A DNA stretch of 64,000 nucleotides from JACMNW01 sp043721855 (lineage in GTDB: Bacteria > Pseudomonadota > Alphaproteobacteria > Rhodobacterales > Rhodobacteraceae). The stretch covers positions 1 through 64,000 of the forward strand of contig JAYSPY010000002.1 of assembly GCA_043721855.1 (NCBI GenBank), given 5' to 3'. Positions within the stretch are counted from its first letter, which is position 1. The number at the start of each line of letters is the position of its first letter. Below, in pieces: positions 7,883 to 16,428 of the stretch. Both the position numbers and the translations under genes were made by a program. The notes under the pieces were generated by a model that was not told the DNA's origin, did not search any database, and saw only the letters and a program-made list of their open reading frames with translations.

Positions 7883-8823
7883 GGAATGTCCTTTGTGACG
7901 AAACCGGTGAAACGCCGCGCTTCCCAAGCTGATGCGATCAGGGCGCAGTTGGGCAATGCCAAATCAAATCGCGGCAAATGAGCCACGGCCGACGGCGACT
8001 TTCCTGTCGCCAAAGCCAGAAAATCTGACATAGCTTCAAGGAACATGTCATTGCGATTGAACGGAAATTCCAGAATGGCGGCGCCTTTTCCACGAATTTC
8101 GTAGCGACCATTCGCTAAATCAAATGCATATAAGGTCTCGGTGCCGCGCAAGGCTATGTGGCGGATCAATTCGGGCGCCAGATAATCCATCGCTACCTCG
8201 CCCACAGCGCCGGGCGCAATCAGCCTGATCTGGCTTGCCATATCCACCCCCGGATAGGCGGCATGACCCAGAGTATCGACGCCGATCACCACAAGGCCGG
8301 GCATCAGGCAGGCCGCCATATCCAGTTCGTGGCACAAATCCAGCAGCACCCCGCCACCCGTGGCCTGTGCTGCGTAGCTTTCAGAAAACCGCCAGTTTTG
8401 CCGCCACTGGGTGACATCATGGCCAATCTCGAACGTGAAGCGGTAGGTATCAGACAAATCAGCAGCTGCCAGATACCGAAATGCCGGGTGATATCGCATC
8501 ATGAAACCCACCATCGAACGCTCGGCCACCGGGGCCGCCGCCGTGGCGATCAGCCCCAATTCGGCCGCGCAAAAAGCCAGCGGCTTTTCCACATAAAACG
8601 GCACATTTGCCGCGCCACAAGCTGCAATCAGTTCCAGCCGGATTTGCGTGGCCGTCGCGATCACAACGCCTTGAATGTCGCCCTGTGCCAACCGGTCAGC
8701 CAGCATCTGCGCCGAATAACCGCGCCACGGGATAAGCGCCACCGAAGCCCCCAAAGCGACCAGATTTTCGGCATGCCTGCGCCCGATAGACCCCGCTCCG
8801 ATGACCAGAACCTGCACGGCCAT
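7879..8823 (-). CDS. Gfo/Idh/MocA family sugar oxidoreductase
   Basis: About 314 residues. The N-terminal Rossmann fold starts VLVIGAGSIGRRHAENL, with the family's FYVEKPLAF motif (EKP, cofactor/substrate lysine) near residue 80 and a GGGVLLDLCHELD catalytic region near residue 155. The start at 8823 was preferred because the Rossmann strand begins immediately after it. The ATGA overlap with the CMP-transferase gene indicates one operon. Gfo/Idh proteins immediately before a PtmB-type cytidylyltransferase and a PtmA-type SDR occur in legionaminic-acid-like clusters (recalled from family knowledge). The actual oxidised or reduced sugar is unknown. Confidence 0.75.
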   Translation of the reverse strand: MAVQVLVIGAGSIGRRHAENLVALGASVALIPWRGYSAQMLADRLAQGDIQGVVIATATQIRLELIAACGAANVPFYVEKPLAFCAAELGLIATAAAPVAERSMVGFMMRYHPAFRYLAAADLSDTYRFTFEIGHDVTQWRQNWRFSESYAAQATGGGVLLDLCHELDMAACLMPGLVVIGVDTLGHAAYPGVDMASQIRLIAPGAVGEVAMDYLAPELIRHIALRGTETLYAFDLANGRYEIRGKGAAILEFPFNRNDMFLEAMSDFLALATGKSPSAVAHLPRFDLALPNCALIASAWEARRFTGFVTKDIP

Positions 8824-8830
8824 ACCGCGC

Positions 8831-9817
8831 CTATTCCGCAAAGCCGGGGCGCTGGCTCCAGCCCCAGGCATCGGCGATCATCTGTGGCAGGGTTGACATT
8901 GCTGGTGTCCAGCCCAATTCCACCCGCGCGCGTTCAGACCCTGACACAAGCGCCGCCGCATCGCCCGCCCGCCGCGCACCTTCCGTGACTTGGATGGCGC
9001 GGTTCGTAACACCGCGTGCGTGATCTATCACTTCGCGCACTGAAAAGCCGCGCCCGGTGCCCAGATTGAACACCCGGTTGCCATGTCCGTCCAGCAACCA
9101 TTGCAGACCCAGAACATGCGCCCCGACCAGATCCATCACATGCACATAATCGCGAATGCAAGTGCCATCGCGGGTTGCGTAATCGGTGCCATAGACCGTC
9201 AGCTTTGGCCGCGCGCCGGATATGGTTTCCAGCATCAGCGGAATCAGATGCGTCTCTGGCCGGTGCTGCTCGCCTACATCACCCTCAGGATCGGCACCCG
9301 CCACGTTGAAATAGCGAAAGATCACATGGTTCAACCCGTGGCTTTCACCAAAATTCGCCAGCATATCCTCTATCGCGCGCTTGCTGGCGCCGTAAGCATT
9401 GATCGGGCGCTGCGGCGTTTCTTCATCCAGATGCATACCGTCGGGGTTGCCGTAAACTGCACATGTTGATGAAAAAACGACGTTTTTGACGCCCGCCGCC
9501 AGCGATGCCTCGATCAGGTTCAGCGAGCCGCCAACATTGACCCGCCAATATTGCCCCGGATCGCGCGATGCATCACCGACCAGCGCCAGAGCCGCAAAAT
9601 GCATCACGGCCACGGGGTTATAATGCGCAAATGCGGCATCAAGGGCTGCGCGGTCCATCAAATCGCCCTGCACGAACGGCCCGTATCTTACCGCGTCACG
9701 CCAGCCCGTCGCCAGATTGTCAAAAGTCACGGGCACGTAGCCTGCCCGTGCCAAAACCTTGCAGGCATGCGCGCCGATATAGCCGGCACCGCCAGTGACC
9801 AAAATATGCTTAGACAA
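8831..9817 (-). CDS. galE: UDP-glucose 4-epimerase (GalE family)
   Basis: A 328-residue extended SDR interconverting UDP-Glc/UDP-Gal or their N-acetyl forms. It shows HILVTGGAGYIGAHACK (NAD-binding), the SSTCAVYGNP serine strand, YGASKRAIEDM with catalytic Tyr-x3-Lys, RYFNVAGADPEGD, and a C-terminal LGWTP motif. TTG 9817 yields the normal GalE length and places the glycine motif next to the start; an ATG at 9862 would add 15 residues. It heads the minus-strand operon galE-Gfo/Idh-neuA-SDR, with 7 bases to the next gene. It probably provides a galactose-type donor for the polysaccharide. Confidence 0.85.
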   Translation of the reverse strand: MSKHILVTGGAGYIGAHACKVLARAGYVPVTFDNLATGWRDAVRYGPFVQGDLMDRAALDAAFAHYNPVAVMHFAALALVGDASRDPGQYWRVNVGGSLNLIEASLAAGVKNVVFSSTCAVYGNPDGMHLDEETPQRPINAYGASKRAIEDMLANFGESHGLNHVIFRYFNVAGADPEGDVGEQHRPETHLIPLMLETISGARPKLTVYGTDYATRDGTCIRDYVHVMDLVGAHVLGLQWLLDGHGNRVFNLGTGRGFSVREVIDHARGVTNRAIQVTEGARRAGDAAALVSGSERARVELGWTPAMSTLPQMIADAWGWSQRPGFAE

Positions 9818-10184
9818 ACCCGCCCACCCCCAAAGCCGATGCACCGCTGTTGCGATAATCATTTTGATGGGAAATGTCGACTGTGCAATAGCCGCTTCCA
9901 AGCCGCCTGTTGCAAAGCATCCCACACCAGCACAACAGCAACAAAAAAGCGGCCGGACACCCAGTTGATTTTGGCCGGCCTATCACAAACGCCGAGCCAA
10001 CTGCCAAACGGCCAAGCCATCGCAATGGCGGTGCACGCAGTGGTCGCATCCGGCGCCACATACCGAAAAAGAAAACTTCTGATTTAGCGTAAATGCAAAA
10101 TTAAGTCTGCCGCCTCAGGATGCAATCATCAGCGCGAATCTTTCCACCACTCGGCTGGAAAAAGCGAACCTTTTGGGGATGCCG
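9818..10184. other. Divergent intergenic stretch without a convincing gene
   Basis: This region separates galE (minus) from the two-domain glycosyltransferase (plus) and should hold both promoters. GGCCGG at 9951-9956 can pair with CCGGCC at 9975-9980. A minus-strand open frame at 9859-10059 encodes 66 residues, with a hydrophobic centre, that match no family I recognise; it may be random or a decayed gene. Confidence 0.4.
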
Positions 10185-12743
10185 ATGTTTTACACCAGAT
10201 TTGCGGCCCTTTTTGCACATTACTGTGCGGTTCATCTTACTGCCGCCGGGCGCACCATCCCGTTGGTCGGCGATACCGGGCAGATGTTGGGGCACATCGA
10301 CCGGGTCTGTCTGCAAGGTCCGCGCCTGATCATTGAAGGGTGGGCAGACAGCGATCAGATCGTGGTTGCGCATGCAGGCCTGCGCCATACCGCAACACCC
10401 GCTTTGGCACGGCCTGACGTGCTTGCGGCGCACCCGCATCTGCTCGCGCCGTCGCCCGGATTTAGCGTGAATTTGCCGCGTGGGGATGGGCCTGTCACCT
10501 TTAGTCTGATGCAGGGCTCAGACCGGCTGGTCTTTCAGGTGCCACAACCCGATCCCTCGACCCTGCGCCATGCGCAGATGCGCCTGATCTGGCCCTTCGT
10601 GCGCGACCTTACACGCGGAGTTCCGGCATTTCTGCATTGGTTGGCCACGAAAGATCCCGCCGATCGCACGCGCTTGAAGCGGGCACTTCGGCTGGAGATA
10701 CCTTTGTCTACCCGGCAGATGCAGCCCTTGCTGTTTTTGGCCGACTGTCTGGCGACACTGCCCACCAAGCGCCACCCGGCAGAACTGGCCCGCTTGCAGC
10801 CTGCACCGTTGGCCCAAACTGGGATTACAATCGTTTTGCCTGTTTTCAATGCGCTTGATTTGCTGCCAGAAGTGCTGCACCGGATTGCGCATCACACAGA
10901 TGTGCCGTGGCGGTTGATCTTGATCGAAGATGCGTCATCCGATCCTGCCCTAAGCCCCTTTTTGCGCGGTTGGGTGCACGATCAAAAGGCGCTGCACCAA
11001 AACCGAATACTGCTTATTGAGAACGCTGAAAATCAGGGGTTTATCCGCTCCGTCAACACGGGCCTGATGCGCGCCATTGAATACGGCGACCATGTGGTGT
11101 TGCTGAACTCAGATGCTTTTGTGCCGCAGGCCTGGGCCAGCCGCCTGATGCGACCGATTTTGCACCATGACCGCGTGGCCACCGTCACGCCGATGTCGAA
11201 TAACGCAGAAATTTTTAGCACCCCTGTGATATGTCAAGCTGGCATTTTACAGCCCGGTGACGGTGACGCGATAGATGCGGTTGCCGCAAAAATTCATCCC
11301 GACGCTGGCCTTGCCGAAGCGCCAACCGGGGTTGGGTTCTGTATGGCCATGTCGATTGAATTCTTGCGCCGCATTCCGCAGCTGGACCCAGCCTTTGGCC
11401 GTGGCTATGGCGAAGAGGTGGATTGGTGCCAAAAAGCGCGCGCGCTTGGCGGGCGGCATCTTGGCTTGGCGAACCTGTTTGTTGAACATCGCGGCGGCAC
11501 ATCATTTGGATCTGCTGAAAAGCGTCGCCTTGTCGCGCGCAACAATGCGATCATTTCGCAGCGCTACCGCGGTTATGACGCCGATGTGCAACGCTTTATT
11601 GCCGATGATCCTTTGGTCGCGTCACGTCTGGCGCTGGCCATTGCGTGGTCGGCACGGCAGGCGAAAGGGCCAATCGCGTTGTTTCTGGCGCATAACCTTG
11701 GCGGTGGAGCGGACGATTATCTGACGCAGCGAATCGCCGAAGCGCTGCCCAACTGCGCCCTTGTGTTGCGGGTTGGCACAAAGTTTCGCTGGCAGTTGGA
11801 ACTGCATACGCCAGATGGCATCACGAAGGGTGGTACTGATGATTTTGCCCTGATCCAACGTATGCTCGACCCCGTGGACCAATTGCGCATCGTTTATTCT
11901 TGTGGCGTAGGGGGCCGTGATCCCATCACTTTACCAGAAAGGTTGGCGGCACTGCGGCGTGGGCCAAGTGACCAGATAGAAGTGCTTTTACATGATTACC
12001 TGACCATCAGCCCGTCTTATACTTTGCTGAACAGCAAGGGGCGCTATATGGGCGTGCCAGACGGTGCCTCCGTTGACGCGGCCCATTGTGTGCGGGGATC
12101 AGGGCCTGGCAAAATGACCTTGTCAGATTGGCGCAAATCATGGGGCCGCCTGATTGAACAGGCCGACGACATTGTCTGCTTTTCCGACAATAGCGCACAA
12201 TTATTCCTGACTGCATATCCCTCAGCAAAGCATAAGCTGCGGGTGCAGCCCCACAAAATGCTGGTAGATGTCCATTGTCTGGCGAACAAACCGCACGGGG
12301 CAGCCGTGGTGATCGGCGTGCTTGGCAACATTGGGGTGCAGAAGGGCGCGGGGGTTTTGCAAGACCTGTCACACAGGCTTGCGGCTGTCAAAGGGGCCAG
12401 GCTTATCGTCCTGGGACGGGTCGACCCGACCTATCCGCTTGGTGCCACAGCCCATATCCACGGCGGATACCTGCGCCCCGAAATTCCGGCGCTGGTCGCA
12501 CGTTACGGCATCACAGATTGGTTGATACCGTCCATCTGGCCAGAAACATTTTCGTATACCACCCATGAAGCGATTGCCACCGGGCTGCCGGTTTGGGGCT
12601 TTGATCTGGGGGCACAGGCGGATGCCATCCGCAACACCAAGCGCGGCGGCGTGATTGCAATTCCGGACGGTGTGCCCGATCTGGGTGCGCTTTTTGACGC
12701 CCTGTTACAGCCGACACTCAGCTTTGAAAGCGCCGCCGCATGA
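10185..12743 (+). CDS. Two-domain glycosyltransferase (GT2 plus GT4-like)
   Basis: About 852 residues. ATG 10185 follows a GGGGA ribosome-binding sequence; TTG 10173 and ATG 10179 are alternatives. Residues 1-210 resemble nothing I recognise. A GT2 domain (about 210-450) has GITIVLPVFNALDLLPEVL, the VVLLNSDAFV metal-binding Asp motif and a GYGEEVDWCQKAR acceptor-site block as in rhamnosyltransferase-like GT2 enzymes. A C-terminal GT-B/GT4-like domain (about 510-850) has IALFLAHNLGGGADDY and the IWPETFSYTTHEAIATGLP glutamate motif. One polypeptide may therefore add two sugars in sequence. An ATGA overlap couples it to the acetyltransferase. Sugars unknown. Confidence 0.75.
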   Translation: MFYTRFAALFAHYCAVHLTAAGRTIPLVGDTGQMLGHIDRVCLQGPRLIIEGWADSDQIVVAHAGLRHTATPALARPDVLAAHPHLLAPSPGFSVNLPRGDGPVTFSLMQGSDRLVFQVPQPDPSTLRHAQMRLIWPFVRDLTRGVPAFLHWLATKDPADRTRLKRALRLEIPLSTRQMQPLLFLADCLATLPTKRHPAELARLQPAPLAQTGITIVLPVFNALDLLPEVLHRIAHHTDVPWRLILIEDASSDPALSPFLRGWVHDQKALHQNRILLIENAENQGFIRSVNTGLMRAIEYGDHVVLLNSDAFVPQAWASRLMRPILHHDRVATVTPMSNNAEIFSTPVICQAGILQPGDGDAIDAVAAKIHPDAGLAEAPTGVGFCMAMSIEFLRRIPQLDPAFGRGYGEEVDWCQKARALGGRHLGLANLFVEHRGGTSFGSAEKRRLVARNNAIISQRYRGYDADVQRFIADDPLVASRLALAIAWSARQAKGPIALFLAHNLGGGADDYLTQRIAEALPNCALVLRVGTKFRWQLELHTPDGITKGGTDDFALIQRMLDPVDQLRIVYSCGVGGRDPITLPERLAALRRGPSDQIEVLLHDYLTISPSYTLLNSKGRYMGVPDGASVDAAHCVRGSGPGKMTLSDWRKSWGRLIEQADDIVCFSDNSAQLFLTAYPSAKHKLRVQPHKMLVDVHCLANKPHGAAVVIGVLGNIGVQKGAGVLQDLSHRLAAVKGARLIVLGRVDPTYPLGATAHIHGGYLRPEIPALVARYGITDWLIPSIWPETFSYTTHEAIATGLPVWGFDLGAQADAIRNTKRGGVIAIPDGVPDLGALFDALLQPTLSFESAAA

Positions 12744-13480
12744 CACAGATAGCCGTCGCCATTCCCATTCTTTACGCCCAAGGGATCGAGGTTCTGCGCC
12801 GCCCCGGTGGTGGATCTGCGGTCAACCTTCCCCGTCATACGGTGCTGGAGGCACCTTCCAGCCTGAAATGGGCGACGTTTGAACACTCAATCGAAATGGG
12901 TGCATTTTCTTATCAAGTCTCTGGCAGTTGTATCGCGGCCCGGATCGGGCGCTACTGCTCGTTTGGCGAAGAGGTGCAAATTGGCCGCCAAAACCACCCG
13001 ACAACCTGGGCATCAACCAGCCCCGCCTTTTACCTATGCGATCAGATGATCGCATTGGCAGACGGTTTTCGCGGGGCGTCCGACTATCACGCCTATAGCA
13101 TCACGGCAGACGAAGCCCCCACACATGCGCGCATCACCACCATCGGCAATGATGTCTGGATCGGCCACGGCGCATTGATCTGCGCCGGGGTCACCATCGG
13201 TGACGGCGCCATTGTGGCGGCACATGCGGTGGTGTCAAAAGACGTGCCACCTTACGCCGTTGTTGCCGGAAACCCGGCGGTAATCAAACGATTCAGGCTG
13301 CCGGTGCAATTGATATCGCCGATGCTACGCTGCCGCTGGTGGCGCTTTGCGCCGTGGCAACTGGCGCATCTTAACCCGGCCCGACCAGAGGCGTTTATTG
13401 CCGGGATATTCCAGATGGCGGATGCAGAGCCGTTTTCGCCCAGTGTGATAGACCTGCGAAAGGACGGCCCATGGACCTGA
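12740..13480 (+). CDS. Hexapeptide-repeat acetyltransferase (CatB/xenobiotic-type)
   Basis: A 246-residue left-handed beta-helix acyltransferase. Hexapeptide repeats run through IGNDVWIGHGALICAGVTIG and VVSKDVPPYAVVAGNPA, the latter being the typical end of CatB/VatD-like acetyltransferases; the HPTTW motif with its likely catalytic His lies near residue 90. It overlaps the upstream glycosyltransferase by ATGA and the downstream sulfotransferase by 10 bases, so the three form a tight operon. Acetyl-CoA-dependent O- or N-acetylation of the polysaccharide or a sugar precursor is inferred from context. The substrate is unknown; antibiotic acetylation is unlikely here. Confidence 0.75.
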   Translation: MTQIAVAIPILYAQGIEVLRRPGGGSAVNLPRHTVLEAPSSLKWATFEHSIEMGAFSYQVSGSCIAARIGRYCSFGEEVQIGRQNHPTTWASTSPAFYLCDQMIALADGFRGASDYHAYSITADEAPTHARITTIGNDVWIGHGALICAGVTIGDGAIVAAHAVVSKDVPPYAVVAGNPAVIKRFRLPVQLISPMLRCRWWRFAPWQLAHLNPARPEAFIAGIFQMADAEPFSPSVIDLRKDGPWT

Positions 13481-14229
13481 CGCATGCGCCAATTGTATTT
13501 TTGCACATCCCAAAAACCGCGGGTCAGACCGTCCATAACAGCCTGTCGCGGGTGGTGAAGGCCCGCCGTGTTTCGCCCATTCGGGTGCATACCCAAGCTG
13601 CCTTGGCACGCGACCAATATCCACCGGGCTACTCGCTTTATTCCGGGCATCTGGATTGGACGGCACTGGATCATTTGCCCGCTGCACGGTTTGTCTTTAC
13701 CGTGCTGCGCGACCCGGGCGAGCGTATTGCGTCGTTCTACTTTTATCTGCAACGCGAAGCCGCCGCCCTTCGGCCAAAAGCCCTGAATCAGCCGCAAAAT
13801 ATTGGGTTGAAACGGGCATTGGAATGGTCGCCAGATGACTATTTCTTTGGTGGCGATGAGGCTTGGCAAGTGTTTGTGCGCAGCCATTACGACAATTTCT
13901 ACTGCACTTATTTCGCTACCCGCCGCATGCTGGGTTGGGGGGCTGCGCAAGACTTTTCGTCAAGACAGCTATTGGCAAAGGCCCGGCTGGGCTTGGCGGC
14001 CATCGACCATAGTTATTCAACCAATGATATGGCGCGACTTGAAAACTCGTTTGTTGCCCGTTTTGGCATCGAGCTGCACCTTGCCGACCGGTTCGACAAC
14101 ACCAGCGCCGAACCCGTAAACCTGCGACGCTGGCCGCGCCTGTTGGCCAGCTTTGGCACCGACATCGCGGCGCAGCGTATGCTGAATTTTGTGCAATGGG
14201 ATCAAATGTTGACAGAGGGTTTGCTGTAA
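13471..14229 (+). CDS. Sulfotransferase family protein (carbohydrate type)
   Basis: A 252-residue protein with both PAPS-binding motifs: the 5'-phosphosulfate loop IVFLHIPKTAGQTVHNSL near residue 10 and the 3'-phosphate region FVFTVLRDPGERIASFY near residue 75. This is the Sulfotransfer_2-type arrangement of bacterial and eukaryotic carbohydrate sulfotransferases. There is no obvious signal peptide or membrane segment, so sulfation would occur on cytoplasmic polymer or lipid-linked intermediates. It is the last gene of the glycosyltransferase-acetyltransferase operon and ends 6 bases from the convergent kpsM. Marine Rhodobacteraceae often sulfate polymers; the acceptor is inferred only from location. 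Confidence 0.75.
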   Translation: MDLTHAPIVFLHIPKTAGQTVHNSLSRVVKARRVSPIRVHTQAALARDQYPPGYSLYSGHLDWTALDHLPAARFVFTVLRDPGERIASFYFYLQREAAALRPKALNQPQNIGLKRALEWSPDDYFFGGDEAWQVFVRSHYDNFYCTYFATRRMLGWGAAQDFSSRQLLAKARLGLAAIDHSYSTNDMARLENSFVARFGIELHLADRFDNTSAEPVNLRRWPRLLASFGTDIAAQRMLNFVQWDQMLTEGLL

Positions 14230-14235
14230 CCTGTA

Positions 14236-15042
14236 TCAATCCACCAACAAATCGCGGTGCGCATGACGCAGCAGCAAAAGCCCCACCGCAAAACAAACCA
14301 ACGATACCAAAATCACATAGCCCGATGACGCATAGCTGGCGCTGTAACTTGGGTAAAACCCAGCCCGCATAATGCCAATCGTATGCACCAATGGGTTGAA
14401 CCACAAAACGTCTTGCATCATCCCGGGCATCGCGTTGAACAAAAAGAAAATGCCCGAAATCAGGAACAGCGGTCGCGTCAGGATAGACCATACCATTTGC
14501 CACACCGCAAAGCGCGCGATCAGATAGGCGTTCAACGTGCCAATCCCCAGCGCCAGCAGTGCCGTCAACGCAAAGCTTTGCACGATCAGCATTGGTTGCG
14601 GCAATGTGCGGGTATCGTAGATCATCAAAATGCCGCCAAACACCAGATACCCAACCATGCCTTGAGTCACAGTATTGACCACAAACCGCGCAAGCAACGC
14701 ATCAACAAAGGTCACTGCAGGATAGGCCAGCAGCGCCCTGGAAAACAGCAACGCCGTCGATACCCGGTTGCAAACAGAGTTGAACATCATGAACGGCAAG
14801 ATCCCAGTCGCATAAAAGATCGGAAAATTTGTGCCCAAAGAAGGCGCGCTGAAACCAAATGAAAAAATCAATGTCAGGATTGCTATGCCACCCAACGGCT
14901 CCAGCACGGCCCAAAGATAGCCGCCCGGTGACCGGCCATAGGTTGTGGCCATTTCACGCAGCATCAGTGCCAAAATTGCGCGCATCGTCGCAAAATGGCG
15001 CGGTTTTGTCTGCGGCCGAAGTGGGGTAAAATCTTGCATCAT
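14236..15042 (-). CDS. kpsM: Capsular polysaccharide ABC exporter permease (KpsM-like)
   Basis: About 268 residues with six predicted membrane helices, of the ABC-2 polysaccharide exporter type. The N-terminal LMLREMATTYGRSPGGYLWA motif is typical of KpsM/CtrC/BexB. The protein pairs with the KpsT ATPase to move capsule polysaccharide across the inner membrane. Two adjacent ATG codons (15042, 15039) are possible starts; the longer frame to 15123 lacks family support. Unlike the common kpsMT order, kpsM is here on the opposite strand, divergent from kpsE-kpsT with 123 bases between. Confidence 0.85.
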   Translation of the reverse strand: MMQDFTPLRPQTKPRHFATMRAILALMLREMATTYGRSPGGYLWAVLEPLGGIAILTLIFSFGFSAPSLGTNFPIFYATGILPFMMFNSVCNRVSTALLFSRALLAYPAVTFVDALLARFVVNTVTQGMVGYLVFGGILMIYDTRTLPQPMLIVQSFALTALLALGIGTLNAYLIARFAVWQMVWSILTRPLFLISGIFFLFNAMPGMMQDVLWFNPLVHTIGIMRAGFYPSYSASYASSGYVILVSLVCFAVGLLLLRHAHRDLLVD

Positions 15043-15165
15043 AAGCTTAGCACATACCCAAAATCCGGCAATTGCAAAGCACAAAACACGAACAATTTGA
15101 TCGACTTTCAGGGCGCATTCCAACCCGTGGATAACGCGGCATTAAGGAATCTTACGTTACCCCGG
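15043..15165. promoter_or_regulatory. Divergent kpsM/kpsE promoter region
   Basis: These 123 bases lie between two divergent capsule-export genes and must hold both promoters. An AAGGAA sequence at 15145-15150 is upstream of kpsE but rather far (about 15 bases) from ATG 15166. No operator is recognised. Confidence 0.45.
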
Positions 15166-16428
15166 ATGCACAAGACCCCTGCCACAAGGAACGCCCACTT
15201 GGCCCTGTTCAACGCAACCGCTCCGCTCGGTTTAACCACGCAGCTTGTCAAAGTGGCAAAAACGGCCATCACGCCGCTGGGTCGGGATTTTTCGCAAACT
15301 ATCGCGCCGCCCGTGCGCCATGCCCGCATCGCACCCCGGCACATCGGCCTGATGATCAGTTTTGTTTTGTGTGTTTTGCTGCCGTCAGCGGTGACGGGTT
15401 GGTATCTTTGGGCCCGCGCCGCTGACCAATACGCATCGACCCTTGGCTTTTCTGTGCGCAAAGAAAAAGTCAACTCGGCAATAGAATTGCTGGGTGGTTT
15501 TAGCAACCTGACCGGGTCAAGCTCTGCTGATACCGACATCCTTTATCACTATATGCACAGCCAAAAACTGGTGTCAGAAATTGATGCAAGCCTTGATCTG
15601 CGTGCGCTCTGGTCAAAGCCTGATCATGATCCGATCTTTGCTTATTCTGCCCCGGGGTCCATCGAGACGCTGGTCGGGTATTGGTCAGATCAGGTGCAGG
15701 TCACCTATGATAATGCCACGCGGCTGATTGAAATTCGCGTTCTGGCCTTTGATCCGGCCGATGCCCAGGCCATCGCCAAGCAGCTTTTCGACAAATCCAC
15801 AGCCATGATCAACCAGTTGAATGACACGGCACAGGCCGACGCCTTGCGCTTTGCCTCTGGTGAACGCGGCAAAGCCGAGGCGCGGTTGCAATCGGCGCGT
15901 GCTGCCATGACTGCGTTTCGCAATAAAACCCAAACCATTGATCCTGCGTCAGATTTGCAAAGCCAGGCCGGGCTTTTGGCCAACCTGCAATCGCAACTGG
16001 CAGAGGCGTTGATCGACAGTGATATGCTGGCCGCCAGCACGCAAAATTCCAACGCGCGCGGCACGCACGCCGCCACCCGGATCAAGGTTATCGAAAACCG
16101 GATCAGCGCCGAAAGGGCAAAGCTGGGGTTGGGCGAGGCCGGGGCCACCACACAGGTGTTTGCAACTATGGTCGGCGAATATGAACGGCTGTTGGTGGAC
16201 CGCGAGTTTGCTGAAACCGGCTACCGGGCATCGCAAATGGCTTTTGAAGCAGCGCAAGTTGATGCGCGTCGCCAGACCCTGTATCTTGCGGCGCATATCA
16301 CCCCGACCCTGGCTGAAACGGCGCAATTTCCGCGGCGACACATTATCCTTGGCACAGTTGTGATGTTCTTGGCGCTTGCATGGTCGATTGCTGCCATGGT
16401 CTTTTATTCTGTGCGGGACCGGCGTTGA
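15166..16428 (+). CDS. kpsE: Capsule export inner-membrane protein (KpsE-like, polysaccharide co-polymerase family)
   Basis: About 420 residues. KpsE/CtrB proteins span the periplasm between the KpsMT exporter and the outer-membrane channel. Two membrane helices flank a large periplasmic domain: the first at about residues 63-85 (MISFVLCVLLPSAVTGWYLW) and the last near 395-415 (ILGTVVMFLALAWSIAA). The centre (about 215-330) is rich in Ala/Gln/Glu and probably coiled-coil. The family phrase DQYASTLGFSVRKE follows the first helix. The N-terminal cytoplasmic segment is longer than in E. coli KpsE. The stop overlaps the TTG start of kpsT by four bases. Confidence 0.85.
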   Translation: MHKTPATRNAHLALFNATAPLGLTTQLVKVAKTAITPLGRDFSQTIAPPVRHARIAPRHIGLMISFVLCVLLPSAVTGWYLWARAADQYASTLGFSVRKEKVNSAIELLGGFSNLTGSSSADTDILYHYMHSQKLVSEIDASLDLRALWSKPDHDPIFAYSAPGSIETLVGYWSDQVQVTYDNATRLIEIRVLAFDPADAQAIAKQLFDKSTAMINQLNDTAQADALRFASGERGKAEARLQSARAAMTAFRNKTQTIDPASDLQSQAGLLANLQSQLAEALIDSDMLAASTQNSNARGTHAATRIKVIENRISAERAKLGLGEAGATTQVFATMVGEYERLLVDREFAETGYRASQMAFEAAQVDARRQTLYLAAHITPTLAETAQFPRRHIILGTVVMFLALAWSIAAMVFYSVRDRR

